Source of the DNA: Lederbergia wuyishanensis
GTDB lineage: Bacteria > Bacillota > Bacilli > Bacillales > Bacillaceae_C
Length of the DNA stretch: 64,000 nucleotides
Direction of reading: 5' to 3'
NCBI RefSeq assembly: GCF_022900255.1
Contig: NZ_JALIRM010000009.1
Coordinates: 1-64,000 of the forward strand
Part shown: positions 16,585-25,406 of the stretch, in pieces
Numbering within the stretch: the stretch's first letter is position 1
Layout: the number at the start of each line of letters is the position of its first letter
Translations under genes and position numbers: made by a program
Notes under the pieces: generated by a model
What the model was told of the DNA's origin: nothing
What the model saw: the letters and a program-made list of their open reading frames with translations, nothing else
Database searches by the model: none

Positions 16585-17409
16585 ATGGCTACAATGGAAT
16601 CAAAAGCTCTTGAAACGTTAAGAAACAAAGCACAAGCATCAGCTCAAATGGTACAACATCGCCCAGTGGAATATTTAGTTCGGTCAATGCTGGCAGGGAT
16701 CTATCTTGGATTTGCGACCATTTTTTGTTTGAAAACAGTTAATAGAATGTACATGGATTTAGAGCCAATGACTGGATTTGTTGCAGCTATACTATTCGGA
16801 GTAGCTCTTGTCATGATTATGTATGGAGGGGCGGAATTATTTACTGGCAATACAATGTACTTTACCATTTCTACATTAACTGGCTATACATCAGTGAAAA
16901 CGACGATTCGTGTATGGACTTTTTGTTTTATCGGAAATGCGTTAGGAGGATTGTTTTTTGCGTTGCTGATGGCACCAACTGGAATTATTCAAGAACTTGG
17001 AATGCAAAATTGGTTATTTGCACTCGTGGAAGGGAAAATGAATCATACAGCAATTGAAATATTTTTTAGGGCCATTCTATGTAATTGGATGGTATGTATG
17101 GCGATTTTTTTACCAAAAACATTGAAAAATGAATTTGCACAAATCTTTACACTTATGTTGCTTGTATCTGTATTTTTCGTCTCCAGCTTTGAACACGTCA
17201 TTGCTAATTTAGTGTCATTTTCGCTAGTTTTAATTATTCCGCATCCTGAAACTATTACAATTGGTAAAGCCATACATAATTTAATCCCCGCAACATTAGG
17301 CAATATTATTGGAGGTGCCTTATTTATGGGGGCACTTTATACATGGTTAAATGTTAAAAAGGAGACTACAACGAAAGTTACAAAGCTGAGGACAAAAAAG
17401 TCAATGTGA
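16585..17409 (+). CDS. formate/nitrite transporter (FNT) family channel
   Basis: A 274-residue six-helix inner-membrane protein with the FNT motifs: ARG-type first helix (VRSMLAGIYLGFATIFCLKTVN), GAELFTGNTMYF in the L2/L3 constriction, CNWMVCMAIFLPKTL in the repeat half, and SSFEHVIANL carrying the central His. FNT proteins form pentamers passing formate, nitrite, hydrosulfide or lactate. The two Rex-like repeats upstream and the nearby adhE suggest export of a fermentation anion, formate most likely. Site GGGAGATG. Confidence 0.9.
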   Translation: MATMESKALETLRNKAQASAQMVQHRPVEYLVRSMLAGIYLGFATIFCLKTVNRMYMDLEPMTGFVAAILFGVALVMIMYGGAELFTGNTMYFTISTLTGYTSVKTTIRVWTFCFIGNALGGLFFALLMAPTGIIQELGMQNWLFALVEGKMNHTAIEIFFRAILCNWMVCMAIFLPKTLKNEFAQIFTLMLLVSVFFVSSFEHVIANLVSFSLVLIIPHPETITIGKAIHNLIPATLGNIIGGALFMGALYTWLNVKKETTTKVTKLRTKKSM

Positions 17410-17508
17410 AAAACGTATATGGTAAATGAATGTATTTTGATAAAAATCTTTTACATTCGTTAAAAATACGACTATAATTTCTGTATTGATAAGAAATAAG
17501 GTGGTACG

Positions 17509-17784
17509 ATGTTCGATCTTCTCTTTCAAGATTCATATACAGAATGGGTAGTCCCGCTAACTCTGGCTATTACGTGGCTTCTAAGTTGGCAAATCATTTT
17601 ATTGTCCCATCCTGTTCAAACAAGCAGGAAAGGGAAACTAGATACTACTTTTCATATAGAGCATTTTTCAATTCCAGTTCCTCCAAAAGAGTGTAATATT
17701 TGCAATGTAATGAGGTTCATTAAAACAGTAAAAAGAAAAGAAGCTCCGGATGATCCGGAAGGACCACATCTTCTATTTTTATAG
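17509..17784 (+). CDS. small membrane-anchored protein of unknown function
   Basis: A 91-residue protein I do not recognise. Residues ~12-35 form one hydrophobic helix (WVVPLTLAITWLLSWQIILLS). A polar tail follows with HIEHFSIPVPPKECNICNVMRFIK, including one CxxC. ATG follows AAGGTGGT with good spacing. It lies 30 nt before the yidC-type gene in the same direction, so it may belong to that operon. Its CxxC is too short for a clear metal site. Confidence 0.6.
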   Translation: MFDLLFQDSYTEWVVPLTLAITWLLSWQIILLSHPVQTSRKGKLDTTFHIEHFSIPVPPKECNICNVMRFIKTVKRKEAPDDPEGPHLLFL

Positions 17785-17814
17785 ACAAATTTTATAAATA
17801 GAAGGGTGAAATCA

Positions 17815-18576
17815 TTGAAAAAAAACACAACAGTATTTTCAATTATTATCTTTGCATCCATGTTTCTTGGAGGATGTTCAGGCGTACAAAACCAGACAGG
17901 GTTCTTTTATAACACATTCGTTCGTCCATTTGCGTTTTTAATTCATGAAATAGGGTCTTTCTTTGGTGGTAATTTCGGTTTGGCCATCATCATTATTACA
18001 CTTCTCATTCGATTGGCGCTTATGCCTTTTATGTTAAAAACGTATAAGAATCAACAAGTGATGAAAGTTAATATGGAAAAAATGAAGCCGGAAATGGAAG
18101 AAATCCAAAAGCGTACGAAAGAAGCAAAAACTCCTGAAGAAAAGCAAAAAGCTCAGCAAGAAATGATGCAATTGTATCAAAAGCATAATGTTAACCCGCT
18201 CAATATGGGATGTCTTCCAATGCTGATCCAAATGCCGATATTAATGGGGCTTTATTACGCGATTCGTGGTTCTGAGGAAATTGCGACCCATTCATTTTTA
18301 TGGTTTGATTTGGGACAAAGGGATATACCATTAATGCTTATTGCCGGCGTGGTTTATTTTATTCAATCCAAGGTTTCCATGGCTACCGTACCTGAAGCAC
18401 AGAAAAAGCAAATGCAAATGTTTTCTTTTATTTCGCCGGCCATGATTATGTTCATTTCATTTTCCGCTCCTGCGGCTCTGCCTTTATATTGGGTAGTTGG
18501 TGGAACATTCTTAATCATTCAGACATGGATTGGGCATAAATATTATATGCAGCATCCTGAAAAAGCGAAAGAATAG
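17815..18576 (+). CDS. yidC: YidC/Oxa1-type membrane insertase, lipoprotein form
   Basis: A ~253-residue five-helix insertase. The N-terminus MKKNTTVFSIIIFASMFLGGC has a lipobox ending at Cys, as in Gram-positive YidC1/YidC2 (SpoIIIJ/YqjG). LLIRLALMPFMLKTYKNQQ carries the groove Arg, a charged cytoplasmic loop follows (EEIQKRTKEAKTPEEKQKAQQEMM), then NPLNMGCLPMLIQMPILMGLYYAIR. It inserts membrane proteins with or without SecYEG. TTG 17815 is chosen since GAAGGG sits 8 nt before it; GTG 17806 overlaps that site. It is away from rnpA/jag, so it is probably the second paralogue. Confidence 0.92.
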   Translation: MKKNTTVFSIIIFASMFLGGCSGVQNQTGFFYNTFVRPFAFLIHEIGSFFGGNFGLAIIIITLLIRLALMPFMLKTYKNQQVMKVNMEKMKPEMEEIQKRTKEAKTPEEKQKAQQEMMQLYQKHNVNPLNMGCLPMLIQMPILMGLYYAIRGSEEIATHSFLWFDLGQRDIPLMLIAGVVYFIQSKVSMATVPEAQKKQMQMFSFISPAMIMFISFSAPAALPLYWVVGGTFLIIQTWIGHKYYMQHPEKAKE

Positions 18577-18584
18577 TAAGTTTA

Positions 18585-18620
18585 GAAATAGCCTTCAAAA
18601 AGAGGGCTATTCTTTTTTTT
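18585..18620 (+). terminator. intrinsic terminator after yidC-type gene
   Basis: AATAGCC...GGCTATT arms with a long T run after them. Confidence 0.8.
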
Positions 18621-18704
18621 TACATATTTGAAACAATTTGTCATAGTAACTCGTCTGTATAATGGTAAGTTATATAAAAAAAAGGGATATTAGGGGGAAA
18701 AAGA

Positions 18705-19943
18705 GTGAAAAAGAAAGTGTGGATTTGGATATTGTCAATCATTGTAGTATTGGCAATAGGAGTGACTGTTTTCTTTACTATGAATAAAGGGCCGAAAATG
18801 GCAGATAATCCTATTGATGAAACACCTGTAATGGTGCAGAAAGCAAAAGAAGAAGAATTAATAGAAACAATTCTAGTTACAGGCAAAATCGTACCTGAGG
18901 ATGAACAAAAGGTGTTTTTGGAACCTGAAAAAGGTGAGATAAGTGAGTATAAAGTAGAGGAAAACCAAAAAGTAAAAGCGGGAGATCCTTTATTTATTTA
19001 TGATTCTTCCAAACTAAAAACACAGTTTAATAGAGCAGTTCGTGAAAGAGACTTAATTCAAAGTAGAGCAAAAACGGAACAAAACCAAATTGCGGAATTG
19101 AATAAGAAGATTGCAGAGACAAAAAAGAAAGTTGGGGTACCACAAAAGGTTAAGTCAGATGACCCAGAGGCTGAGGATGTAACAATCATTCCGGTAACTC
19201 AAGACGACGTGAACCAACTCATGAACGATAAGATACAACTGGAAATCCAATATGAAGGCACAAAAGCTGAAATTGAAGGAGCACAGGAACAAATAAACGA
19301 AATTGATGCGCAAATCAAAGCTATGACGGTAACAAGTAAAATTGATGGTATCATAGTGAAAATTAATAAAAATACTGTAATAAATGAAACTGGTGCTAAT
19401 GAGCCTGTCATACATATTACTTCAAGTGAACCATTTAAAGTAATTGGAACAATGAGTGAATTTGATACTGTCAAAATTCAAAAAGATCAAGCTGTAGTCG
19501 TCCGACCAAAAGTTTATAAAGACCGAGAGTGGAAAGGTGTAGTTGAGTCTGTTTCCCAATTTCCGAACGATGAAGGAGGAGGCGGAGACTTTGGTGGTGG
19601 CATGGGTGGAGGAAATGTTACGATGTATCCTTTTAAAGTGGCCATTACAGATGATACTTCAGAACTTCGTCAAGGCTTCCATGTTTCTTTAGAAGTGAAA
19701 ATCAGTGGAGGTGGAAAATCTCTTGTCGTTCCTCACATGGCAATAGTGGATGAAGATGGAATGTCGTTGATTTATGTTTTAAATGATGGAAAATTAGAAA
19801 GACGTGAAATACAAACTGGTAAAATGAACGACGAATTTATTGAAGTTACAGACGGTGTCAGCTTAGGTGAACTAGTCGTCACTATGCCATTTGAAGGCAT
19901 GCATGATGGAATGGAAGTGGCCTCCTATGATGAAGTTAAGTGA
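18705..19943 (+). CDS. ABC-exporter membrane-fusion adaptor (YknX/MacA-like)
   Basis: A 412-residue HlyD-type adaptor with an N-terminal membrane helix (VWIWILSIIVVLAIGVTVFFTMN). The lipoyl-like domain is split by a long coiled coil (~residues 100-205, rich in E/K/Q with QNQIAELNKKIAETKKK). A beta-barrel contains a Gly-rich insert near residue 290 (GGGGDFGGGMGGG), and the C-terminal domain ends [14 protein letters not shown]. It links a FtsX-type permease to the outer face. It overlaps the ATPase gene by 17 nt, so the three genes form one operon. In B. subtilis YknWXYZ protects against the SdpC toxin; YknW is absent here. Confidence 0.88.
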   Translation: MKKKVWIWILSIIVVLAIGVTVFFTMNKGPKMADNPIDETPVMVQKAKEEELIETILVTGKIVPEDEQKVFLEPEKGEISEYKVEENQKVKAGDPLFIYDSSKLKTQFNRAVRERDLIQSRAKTEQNQIAELNKKIAETKKKVGVPQKVKSDDPEAEDVTIIPVTQDDVNQLMNDKIQLEIQYEGTKAEIEGAQEQINEIDAQIKAMTVTSKIDGIIVKINKNTVINETGANEPVIHITSSEPFKVIGTMSEFDTVKIQKDQAVVVRPKVYKDREWKGVVESVSQFPNDEGGGGDFGGGMGGGNVTMYPFKVAITDDTSELRQGFHVSLEVKISGGGKSLVVPHMAIVDEDGMSLIYVLNDGKLERREIQTGKMNDEFIEVTDGVSLGELVVTMPFEGMHDGMEVASYDEVK

Positions 19944-20607
19944 GATTACAAAAGTTTATGGGAATGGTGCTCTTCAAGTGCCTGTTCTACATGATATTAA
20001 TTTAACAATCGAGGACGGGGAATTTGTGGCCATTATGGGGCCGTCTGGATCAGGAAAATCTACTTTAATGAATATTATCGGTTTTCTCGATTACGCAACA
20101 TCCGGCACATATGAACTAAATGGTGAAAAAATCGGGAAAGTAAAAGAGAATAAATTAGCACGATTGAGAAATGAACATATTGGATTTGTTTTTCAACAAT
20201 TCTTTTTGCTGCCAAGATTGAATGCACAAAAAAATGTTGAGTCCCCCCTTATATATGCCGGGATATCAAAACGCGAGCGAACAGAAAGAGCGAAGCAAAT
20301 GCTTGAAAAAGTTGGTTTGGAAGATCGAATGAAGCATTTGCCAAACCAATTATCTGGAGGACAAAAACAACGGGTAGCAATTGCTAGAGCACTTGTGAAC
20401 CAGCCTTCAATCATACTTGCGGATGAACCGACGGGAGCCCTTGATTCCAAGACGAGCCAACAAATAATGCAGCTGTTAGTTCAATTAAACAAAGAGGGGA
20501 AAACGGTAATCATTGTTACCCATGAAGAAGAAGTGGCAGAGTATACAAATAGAATCATTACATTGAAGGATGGAAGAATTACAGATGACCGGAGGAAGAG
20601 CTTATGA
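19927..20607 (+). CDS. ABC transporter ATP-binding protein (YknY/MacB-N/LolD-like)
   Basis: A ~226-residue cytoplasmic ATPase. Walker [11 protein letters not shown]-loop [18 protein letters not shown], signature [15 protein letters not shown], Walker [14 protein letters not shown] and the H-loop VTHEEEVA are all present. The start is taken as ATG 19927 ([12 protein letters not shown]), as earlier TTG codons lie deep in the adaptor gene and add residues not typical of the family. The last bases overlap the permease ATG (ATGA). Confidence 0.92.
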   Translation: MMKLSEITKVYGNGALQVPVLHDINLTIEDGEFVAIMGPSGSGKSTLMNIIGFLDYATSGTYELNGEKIGKVKENKLARLRNEHIGFVFQQFFLLPRLNAQKNVESPLIYAGISKRERTERAKQMLEKVGLEDRMKHLPNQLSGGQKQRVAIARALVNQPSIILADEPTGALDSKTSQQIMQLLVQLNKEGKTVIIVTHEEEVAEYTNRIITLKDGRITDDRRKSL

Positions 20608-21809
20608 GTATATGGGAAAGTTTTAAAATTGCCCTTTCTTCCATTTGGAATCATAAGATACGATCGATATTGACGATGCTTGGCATCATTATTGGTGTGG
20701 CAGCAGTCATTACGATTGTAGCCATTGGTCAAGGCGCCCAAACCCAATTGACAGACGAATTATTCAGCACCGATAAAAACGCCATAGAACTTTTTTATGA
20801 ACAAAACCCTTCTGAAGATGGTTCAGAAATGATGTGGATGGAACCGGAACTAACCCACGAAGACATAGAGACCCTTGCGAAGGTTCCCGGAGTAAAAGCA
20901 GTGCTCGCAACAAACCAAGGTTGGGGATCACTTGTCTATAATGACAAGCAAGGCGATATGGAAATAACAGGAGTTGGCCCGGAGTACTTCGCCGCAAGAA
21001 ATATTAAAATCGTTGAGGGTCGTCCAATAAATGTTAGAGATAATGACGGCATGAACCGCATTATTATGATAGACACAGTGGCTAGGAAAAAGTTTTTTAA
21101 GGAAAATGAAAATGTGATTGGTGAAATTGTCGATTTAAACGATAATCCTTATAAAATCGTGGGCGTATATGAATCACCAACACCAGAACAATTTCGCCAC
21201 TCCGAAAACGGGGAGATGCTTATGCCCCGTGCTTTAATATCGTTGATGTTCGGAAATAGAGAGATTGAGAGATTAGCCATTATTGCGAGTGATCCGGATA
21301 AAATTTCAGAAACAGGCCATCTCGCCGCAGATACTCTTACTAAAAGCAAAAAGCTTGAAGATGGAAAGTATAATATATTTGATTACTCACAATTTGAAGG
21401 CGAATTCAATCAATTTATTTTGATCATTACGTTATTTATCGGAAGTGTTGCTGGAATATCTCTTTTGGTTGGAGGAATAGGTGTTATGAATATTATGCTC
21501 GTTTCCGTCACTGAAAGAACAAGAGAAATCGGACTTCGCAAGGCTTTGGGGGCGACTAGAGGGAAAATCTTACTACAGTTTTTGATTGAATCCGTTACAT
21601 TGACGTCCTTGGGTGGTTTAATTGGACTTGGGCTAGCCATTTTAGGAACATTGCTTATATCCGAACTTTCTCCAATTACAGCAACAATCAGTCCTTTAGT
21701 TGTTGTCATTGGCATTGGTTTTTCGGCATTTATAGGTGTAGTTTTCGGGATTCTTCCTGCAAGCAAAGCTTCAAAGCTCAGCCCGATCGATGCTTTACGA
21801 TATGAATAA
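20604..21809 (+). CDS. FtsX-type ABC permease (YknZ/MacB-like)
   Basis: A 401-residue permease. A first helix (MLGIIIGVAAVITIVAIGQG) is followed by a ~230-residue extracellular MacB periplasmic-core domain. Three further helices carry the FtsX core (SLLVGGIGVMNIMLVSVTERTREIGLRKALGATRGKI and PASKASKLSPIDALRYE). Start ATG overlaps the ATPase stop. With the adaptor and ATPase it forms a mechanotransmission-type exporter of peptides or other toxic molecules at the cell surface. Confidence 0.92.
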   Translation: MSIWESFKIALSSIWNHKIRSILTMLGIIIGVAAVITIVAIGQGAQTQLTDELFSTDKNAIELFYEQNPSEDGSEMMWMEPELTHEDIETLAKVPGVKAVLATNQGWGSLVYNDKQGDMEITGVGPEYFAARNIKIVEGRPINVRDNDGMNRIIMIDTVARKKFFKENENVIGEIVDLNDNPYKIVGVYESPTPEQFRHSENGEMLMPRALISLMFGNREIERLAIIASDPDKISETGHLAADTLTKSKKLEDGKYNIFDYSQFEGEFNQFILIITLFIGSVAGISLLVGGIGVMNIMLVSVTERTREIGLRKALGATRGKILLQFLIESVTLTSLGGLIGLGLAILGTLLISELSPITATISPLVVVIGIGFSAFIGVVFGILPASKASKLSPIDALRYE

Positions 21810-21909
21810 AAATAAGGTTAATTTTTTAATTGCTTTCGATTTATGCGGCAGGTATTTAGTTAAGAACGCCGAAAGTTATTAGGTAAAATGTAAGTGAGGA
21901 GTATTGAGT

Positions 21910-22317
21910 ATGACAAAACAATTTTGGATTAATCTCCCAGTAAATGATGTCGCTAAATCAAAAGAATTTTTCACCAAGCTTGGATTCACCTGTAGTACAA
22001 AGCACGGTGGCTTTGCAGAATTAACCATTGGAGATAATAATGTTCAAGTGATGCTTTTTCCTGAAAGTACATTCATGAACTTTACAAGTAATGAAATAAT
22101 AGACACTAAAAAATCAACCGAGGTGTTGTTCTCCATTGATGCAGAAAGCAGAGAAGAAGTAGATAATATGGCTAAGACTGCTGAAGATGCTGGCGGAACG
22201 ATATTTGGAAAGCCAGGGGAAAGTCAGGGCTGGATGTATGGGTGTGTTTTCGCTGATTTAGATGGGCATCGGTGGAATGTGCTGTATATGGATATGGACA
22301 AAATGCCTAAAGCTTAA
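21910..22317 (+). CDS. VOC (glyoxalase/bleomycin-resistance fold) protein
   Basis: A 135-residue single VOC domain: FWINLPVNDVAKSKEFFTKLGFTCS, TEVLFSIDAESREEVDNMAKTAEDAGGTIFGKPGESQGWMYGCVFADLDGHRWNVLYMDM. It resembles the YaeR/PhnB-like extradiol group of unknown substrate. ATG 21910 (GAGGAG about 9 nt upstream) is preferred to TTG 21904. A strong terminator follows. Confidence 0.85.
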   Translation: MTKQFWINLPVNDVAKSKEFFTKLGFTCSTKHGGFAELTIGDNNVQVMLFPESTFMNFTSNEIIDTKKSTEVLFSIDAESREEVDNMAKTAEDAGGTIFGKPGESQGWMYGCVFADLDGHRWNVLYMDMDKMPKA

Positions 22318-22353
22318 CAGGCTGAATCTAAGAGCTTTTATTAATAGGAAGAT

Positions 22354-22399
22354 ATACGGGACAGGGAATTCTAATAATTCCTGTCCCGTATTATTTTTT
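22354..22399 (+). terminator. strong intrinsic terminator
   Basis: A 15- to 16-bp stem ATACGGGACAGG-AATT / AATTCCTGTCCCGTAT followed by TATTTTTTT. Confidence 0.88.
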
Positions 22400-22463
22400 T
22401 ACTCGTAAAAATGATTGCATTGGGGAAAAGAACTTTTTTCGAAAAAATACAAATCAAAAAAGT

Positions 22464-22481
22464 TTGTTCAATACTTCACAA
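22464..22481 (+). promoter_or_regulatory. upstream Rex-like operator of adhE
   Basis: TTGTTCAATACTTCACAA keeps the right half TTCACAA exactly and 5 of 7 positions on the left. It overlaps a candidate -35 (TTCACA) whose -10 TATATT lies at 22498-22503, so binding would block RNA polymerase. Confidence 0.55.
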
Positions 22482-22514
22482 ACAAAAAGATGTATGCTAT
22501 ATTGAAAGTATAAA

Positions 22515-22560
22515 TATTAGCAAAGGAGGAAAACTGATCCAGTCGAGGGGGATTATTTTT
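22515..22560 (+). other. orphan strong ribosome-binding site in the adhE leader
   Basis: AAAGGAGG followed by AAAA and then CTG starts a 12-codon frame (IQSRGIIFRC) that ends at TAG about 180 nt before adhE. It might be a leader peptide or the remnant of a lost gene. No homology can be judged at this length. Confidence 0.3.
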
Positions 22561-22704
22561 AGGTGTTAGACTTAAATAGGAATAAAAAAACCATTTTTTC
22601 AACAAGAAAATAAAAACTAAAAAAATGCCAATTGTATCTAAAAGGGACTCATGAAATTTAATTCACAAGTTTTTGTTTTAAAGTATCTTTTTTTAAAAGG
22701 ATAC

Positions 22705-22722
22705 TTGTGAATATATTCACAA
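22705..22722 (+). promoter_or_regulatory. perfect Rex operator of adhE
   Basis: TTGTGAATATATTCACAA is a perfect 18-bp palindrome matching the Rex consensus TTGTGAA-N4-TTCACAA, 22 bp before the adhE ATG. A right half-site TTCACAA also lies at 22662-22668. Rex releases DNA when NADH rises, so adhE should be induced under low oxygen. Confidence 0.85.
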
Positions 22723-22744
22723 ACTAATTTTTGGAGGGATCGAA

Positions 22745-25348
22745 ATGGCGATTACTGAAAAAGTATTAAAAGAAAAACTTGATGTGTCTTCGATGATTGA
22801 TCAGTTAGTAAACAATGGTTTAGAAGCTCTAGAAAAGTTTCGAAATTACAACCAAGAGCAGGTTAATGTAATTGTAAAGGCTATGGCTTTAGCAGGCTTG
22901 GATCAGCATATGCCGCTTGCTAAAATGGCAGTAGAGGAAACGAAAAGAGGAGTCTACGAGGATAAAATCATTAAGAATCTTTTCGCCACAGAATATATTT
23001 ATCATAATATTAAGTACGATAAAACGGTCGGAATCATTAATGAAAAGGAACATGATGGAGTCATCGAAATTGCTGAACCTGTTGGCGTCATCGCCGGGGT
23101 TACGCCTGTAACAAATCCTACTTCAACTACTATGTTTAAAGCGTTAAGCGCCATTAAAACAAGAAACCCGATTATTTTTGCTTTCCATCCTTCTGCGCAA
23201 AAATGTAGTAGGGAGGCAGCTAGAGTGTTAAGGGATGCAGCGATTAAAGCTGGTGCGCCTGACGATTGCATTCAATGGATTGAGCAACCATCTGTTGAAG
23301 CTACCCGTACTCTAATGAATCACCCGGGGATATCGCTAATTTTGGCAACAGGTGGAGCAGGCATGGTGAAATCCGCTTATAGTTCAGGAAAGCCTGCACT
23401 AGGTGTGGGTCCAGGGAACGTGCCTTGTTATATTGAAAAAACAGCTAATGTTGAGCGTGCTGTGAATGATTTAATTTTATCAAAAACCTTTGATAACGGA
23501 ATGATTTGTGCATCCGAACAAGCAGTCATCATTGATAAAGAAATCTATGCCTTTGTCCAAAAAGTAATGATTGATCATAACTGTCATTTTTTAAACGAAG
23601 AAGAAAAACGCAAAGTTGAGAAGCTCGTTATCAATGAAAAGTCTTGCACAGTCAATGCTGATATTGTAGGTATGACAGCGTATAAAATTGCACAGATGGC
23701 AGGTGTGAACGTTCCGGAAGAAACAAAAATTCTAGTGGCAGAGTTGGAAGGTGTTGGTCCTGACTTCCCGCTTTCTCGTGAAAAATTGAGTCCTGTTCTA
23801 GCTTGTTATAAAGTAAATTCTTTGGAAGACGGTTTAAAAAGATCAGAAGAAATGCTGGACTTTGGGGGAATCGGACACTCTGCAGTCGTTCATACAACCG
23901 ATGATGCTGTTATAGAAGCATTTGGAATCAGAATGAAAGCAGGCCGAATCATAGTGAACGCTCCATCTTCCCAAGGTGCAATCGGTGATATATACAACGC
24001 CTATATGCCTTCACTAACACTTGGATGCGGCACATATGGTGGAAACTCAGTGTCTACAAACGTAGGAGCAATTCATTTAATCAATACGAAAAAAGTAGCG
24101 AAAAGGAATGTAAACATGCAGTGGTTTAAAGTGCCTGCCAAAATTTATTTTGAGAAAAATTCCATACAATATTTAGAAAAAATGCCTAATATCTCAAAAG
24201 CGGCAATCGTGACTGACCCAGGAATGGTGAAGCTCGGCTATGTCGATAAAATCCTTTATTACCTAAGAAAGCGTCCTGATTACGTTCACTGTGAAATTTT
24301 CTCTGAAGTTGAGCCAGATCCAAGCATAGAAACGGTAATGAAGGGTGCCGCAATGATGGCAAGCTTCGAACCGGATGTAATCATAACTATTGGTGGCGGT
24401 TCAGCAATGGATGCTGCTAAAGGAATGTGGCTCTTTTATGAATACCCTGATGTAGACTTCCATGGATTGAAGCAAAAGTTTATGGACATTCGAAAAAGGA
24501 TTGTTAAATATCCGAAGCTTGGAAGAAAAGCTCAATTTGTAGCCATTCCAACGACATCTGGTACGGGTTCTGAGGTTACATCATTCTCAGTCATTACAGA
24601 TAAAACGGCGGGAACGAAATATCCGCTTGCTGACTACGAATTGACACCGGATGTGGCGATAATCGACCCTCAGTTTGTTATGACGGTACCAAAAACTGTA
24701 ACAGCCGATACAGGGATGGACGTTTTGACACATGCATTTGAGGCATATGTATCTGTCATGGCCAATGATTATACGGATGCACTTGCGATGAAAGCAATCC
24801 AACTCGTATTCGAGTACTTACCACAAGCTTATCGTGATGGAAGCAATGAAATAGCTCGTGAAAAAATGCATAATGCTTCAACGATAGCAGGGATGGCTTT
24901 TGCAAATGCATTCCTAGGAATTAACCATAGCTTAGCACACAAACTCGGAGCTGAATTTGGCATCGCACACGGACGTGCGAATACGGTACTAATGCCTCAT
25001 GTTATTCGTTACAATGCAACAAAACCGAAGAAATTTGCAGCATTTCCTAAGTATGAAAAATTTATTGCAGATAAACGATATGCTGAGATTGCAAAAGTTC
25101 TAGGTTTGCCTGCTAGAACAACAGAAGAAGGGGTCGAAAGTCTTATTCAAGCAGTGATCAAGCTTGCTGAAGAACTAAATATTCCAATGAGTATTGAAGA
25201 GAACGGTGTTGGCAAAGAAGAGTTCGAGAAAAAAGTAGATTATCTAGCAGAAAGAGCATTTGAAGATCAATGTACTACAGCAAATCCTAAGCTACCATTA
25301 GTAACTGAGTTGGCAGAGATTTATAGGCTTGCTTTTAATGGAGCATAA
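22745..25348 (+). CDS. adhE: bifunctional acetaldehyde-CoA / alcohol dehydrogenase
   Basis: 867 residues, full length. Residues ~1-440 form the CoA-acylating aldehyde dehydrogenase with catalytic Cys255 in NGMICASEQ and nucleotide loop ILATGGAGMVKSAY. Residues ~455-867 form the iron-dependent alcohol dehydrogenase with GGGSAMDAAKGMW and metal His residues in GINHSLAHKLGAEFGIAHGRANTVLMPHV. It turns acetyl-CoA to ethanol and reoxidises two NADH; the family forms spirosomes. Site GGAGGG before ATG. Rex palindromes in the leader indicate redox control. Single gene with its own terminator. Confidence 0.96.
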   Translation: MAITEKVLKEKLDVSSMIDQLVNNGLEALEKFRNYNQEQVNVIVKAMALAGLDQHMPLAKMAVEETKRGVYEDKIIKNLFATEYIYHNIKYDKTVGIINEKEHDGVIEIAEPVGVIAGVTPVTNPTSTTMFKALSAIKTRNPIIFAFHPSAQKCSREAARVLRDAAIKAGAPDDCIQWIEQPSVEATRTLMNHPGISLILATGGAGMVKSAYSSGKPALGVGPGNVPCYIEKTANVERAVNDLILSKTFDNGMICASEQAVIIDKEIYAFVQKVMIDHNCHFLNEEEKRKVEKLVINEKSCTVNADIVGMTAYKIAQMAGVNVPEETKILVAELEGVGPDFPLSREKLSPVLACYKVNSLEDGLKRSEEMLDFGGIGHSAVVHTTDDAVIEAFGIRMKAGRIIVNAPSSQGAIGDIYNAYMPSLTLGCGTYGGNSVSTNVGAIHLINTKKVAKRNVNMQWFKVPAKIYFEKNSIQYLEKMPNISKAAIVTDPGMVKLGYVDKILYYLRKRPDYVHCEIFSEVEPDPSIETVMKGAAMMASFEPDVIITIGGGSAMDAAKGMWLFYEYPDVDFHGLKQKFMDIRKRIVKYPKLGRKAQFVAIPTTSGTGSEVTSFSVITDKTAGTKYPLADYELTPDVAIIDPQFVMTVPKTVTADTGMDVLTHAFEAYVSVMANDYTDALAMKAIQLVFEYLPQAYRDGSNEIAREKMHNASTIAGMAFANAFLGINHSLAHKLGAEFGIAHGRANTVLMPHVIRYNATKPKKFAAFPKYEKFIADKRYAEIAKVLGLPARTTEEGVESLIQAVIKLAEELNIPMSIEENGVGKEEFEKKVDYLAERAFEDQCTTANPKLPLVTELAEIYRLAFNGA

Positions 25349-25359
25349 CTACCAAAATG

Positions 25360-25390
25360 AAAAGATCGGGTGAGGTTGCCCGATCTTTTC
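25360..25390. terminator. bidirectional terminator after adhE
   Basis: AAAAGATCGGG / CCCGATCTTTT with an 8-nt loop, between converging genes. Confidence 0.85.
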
Positions 25391-25406
25391 GTTAGTTAAG
25401 CACTAT

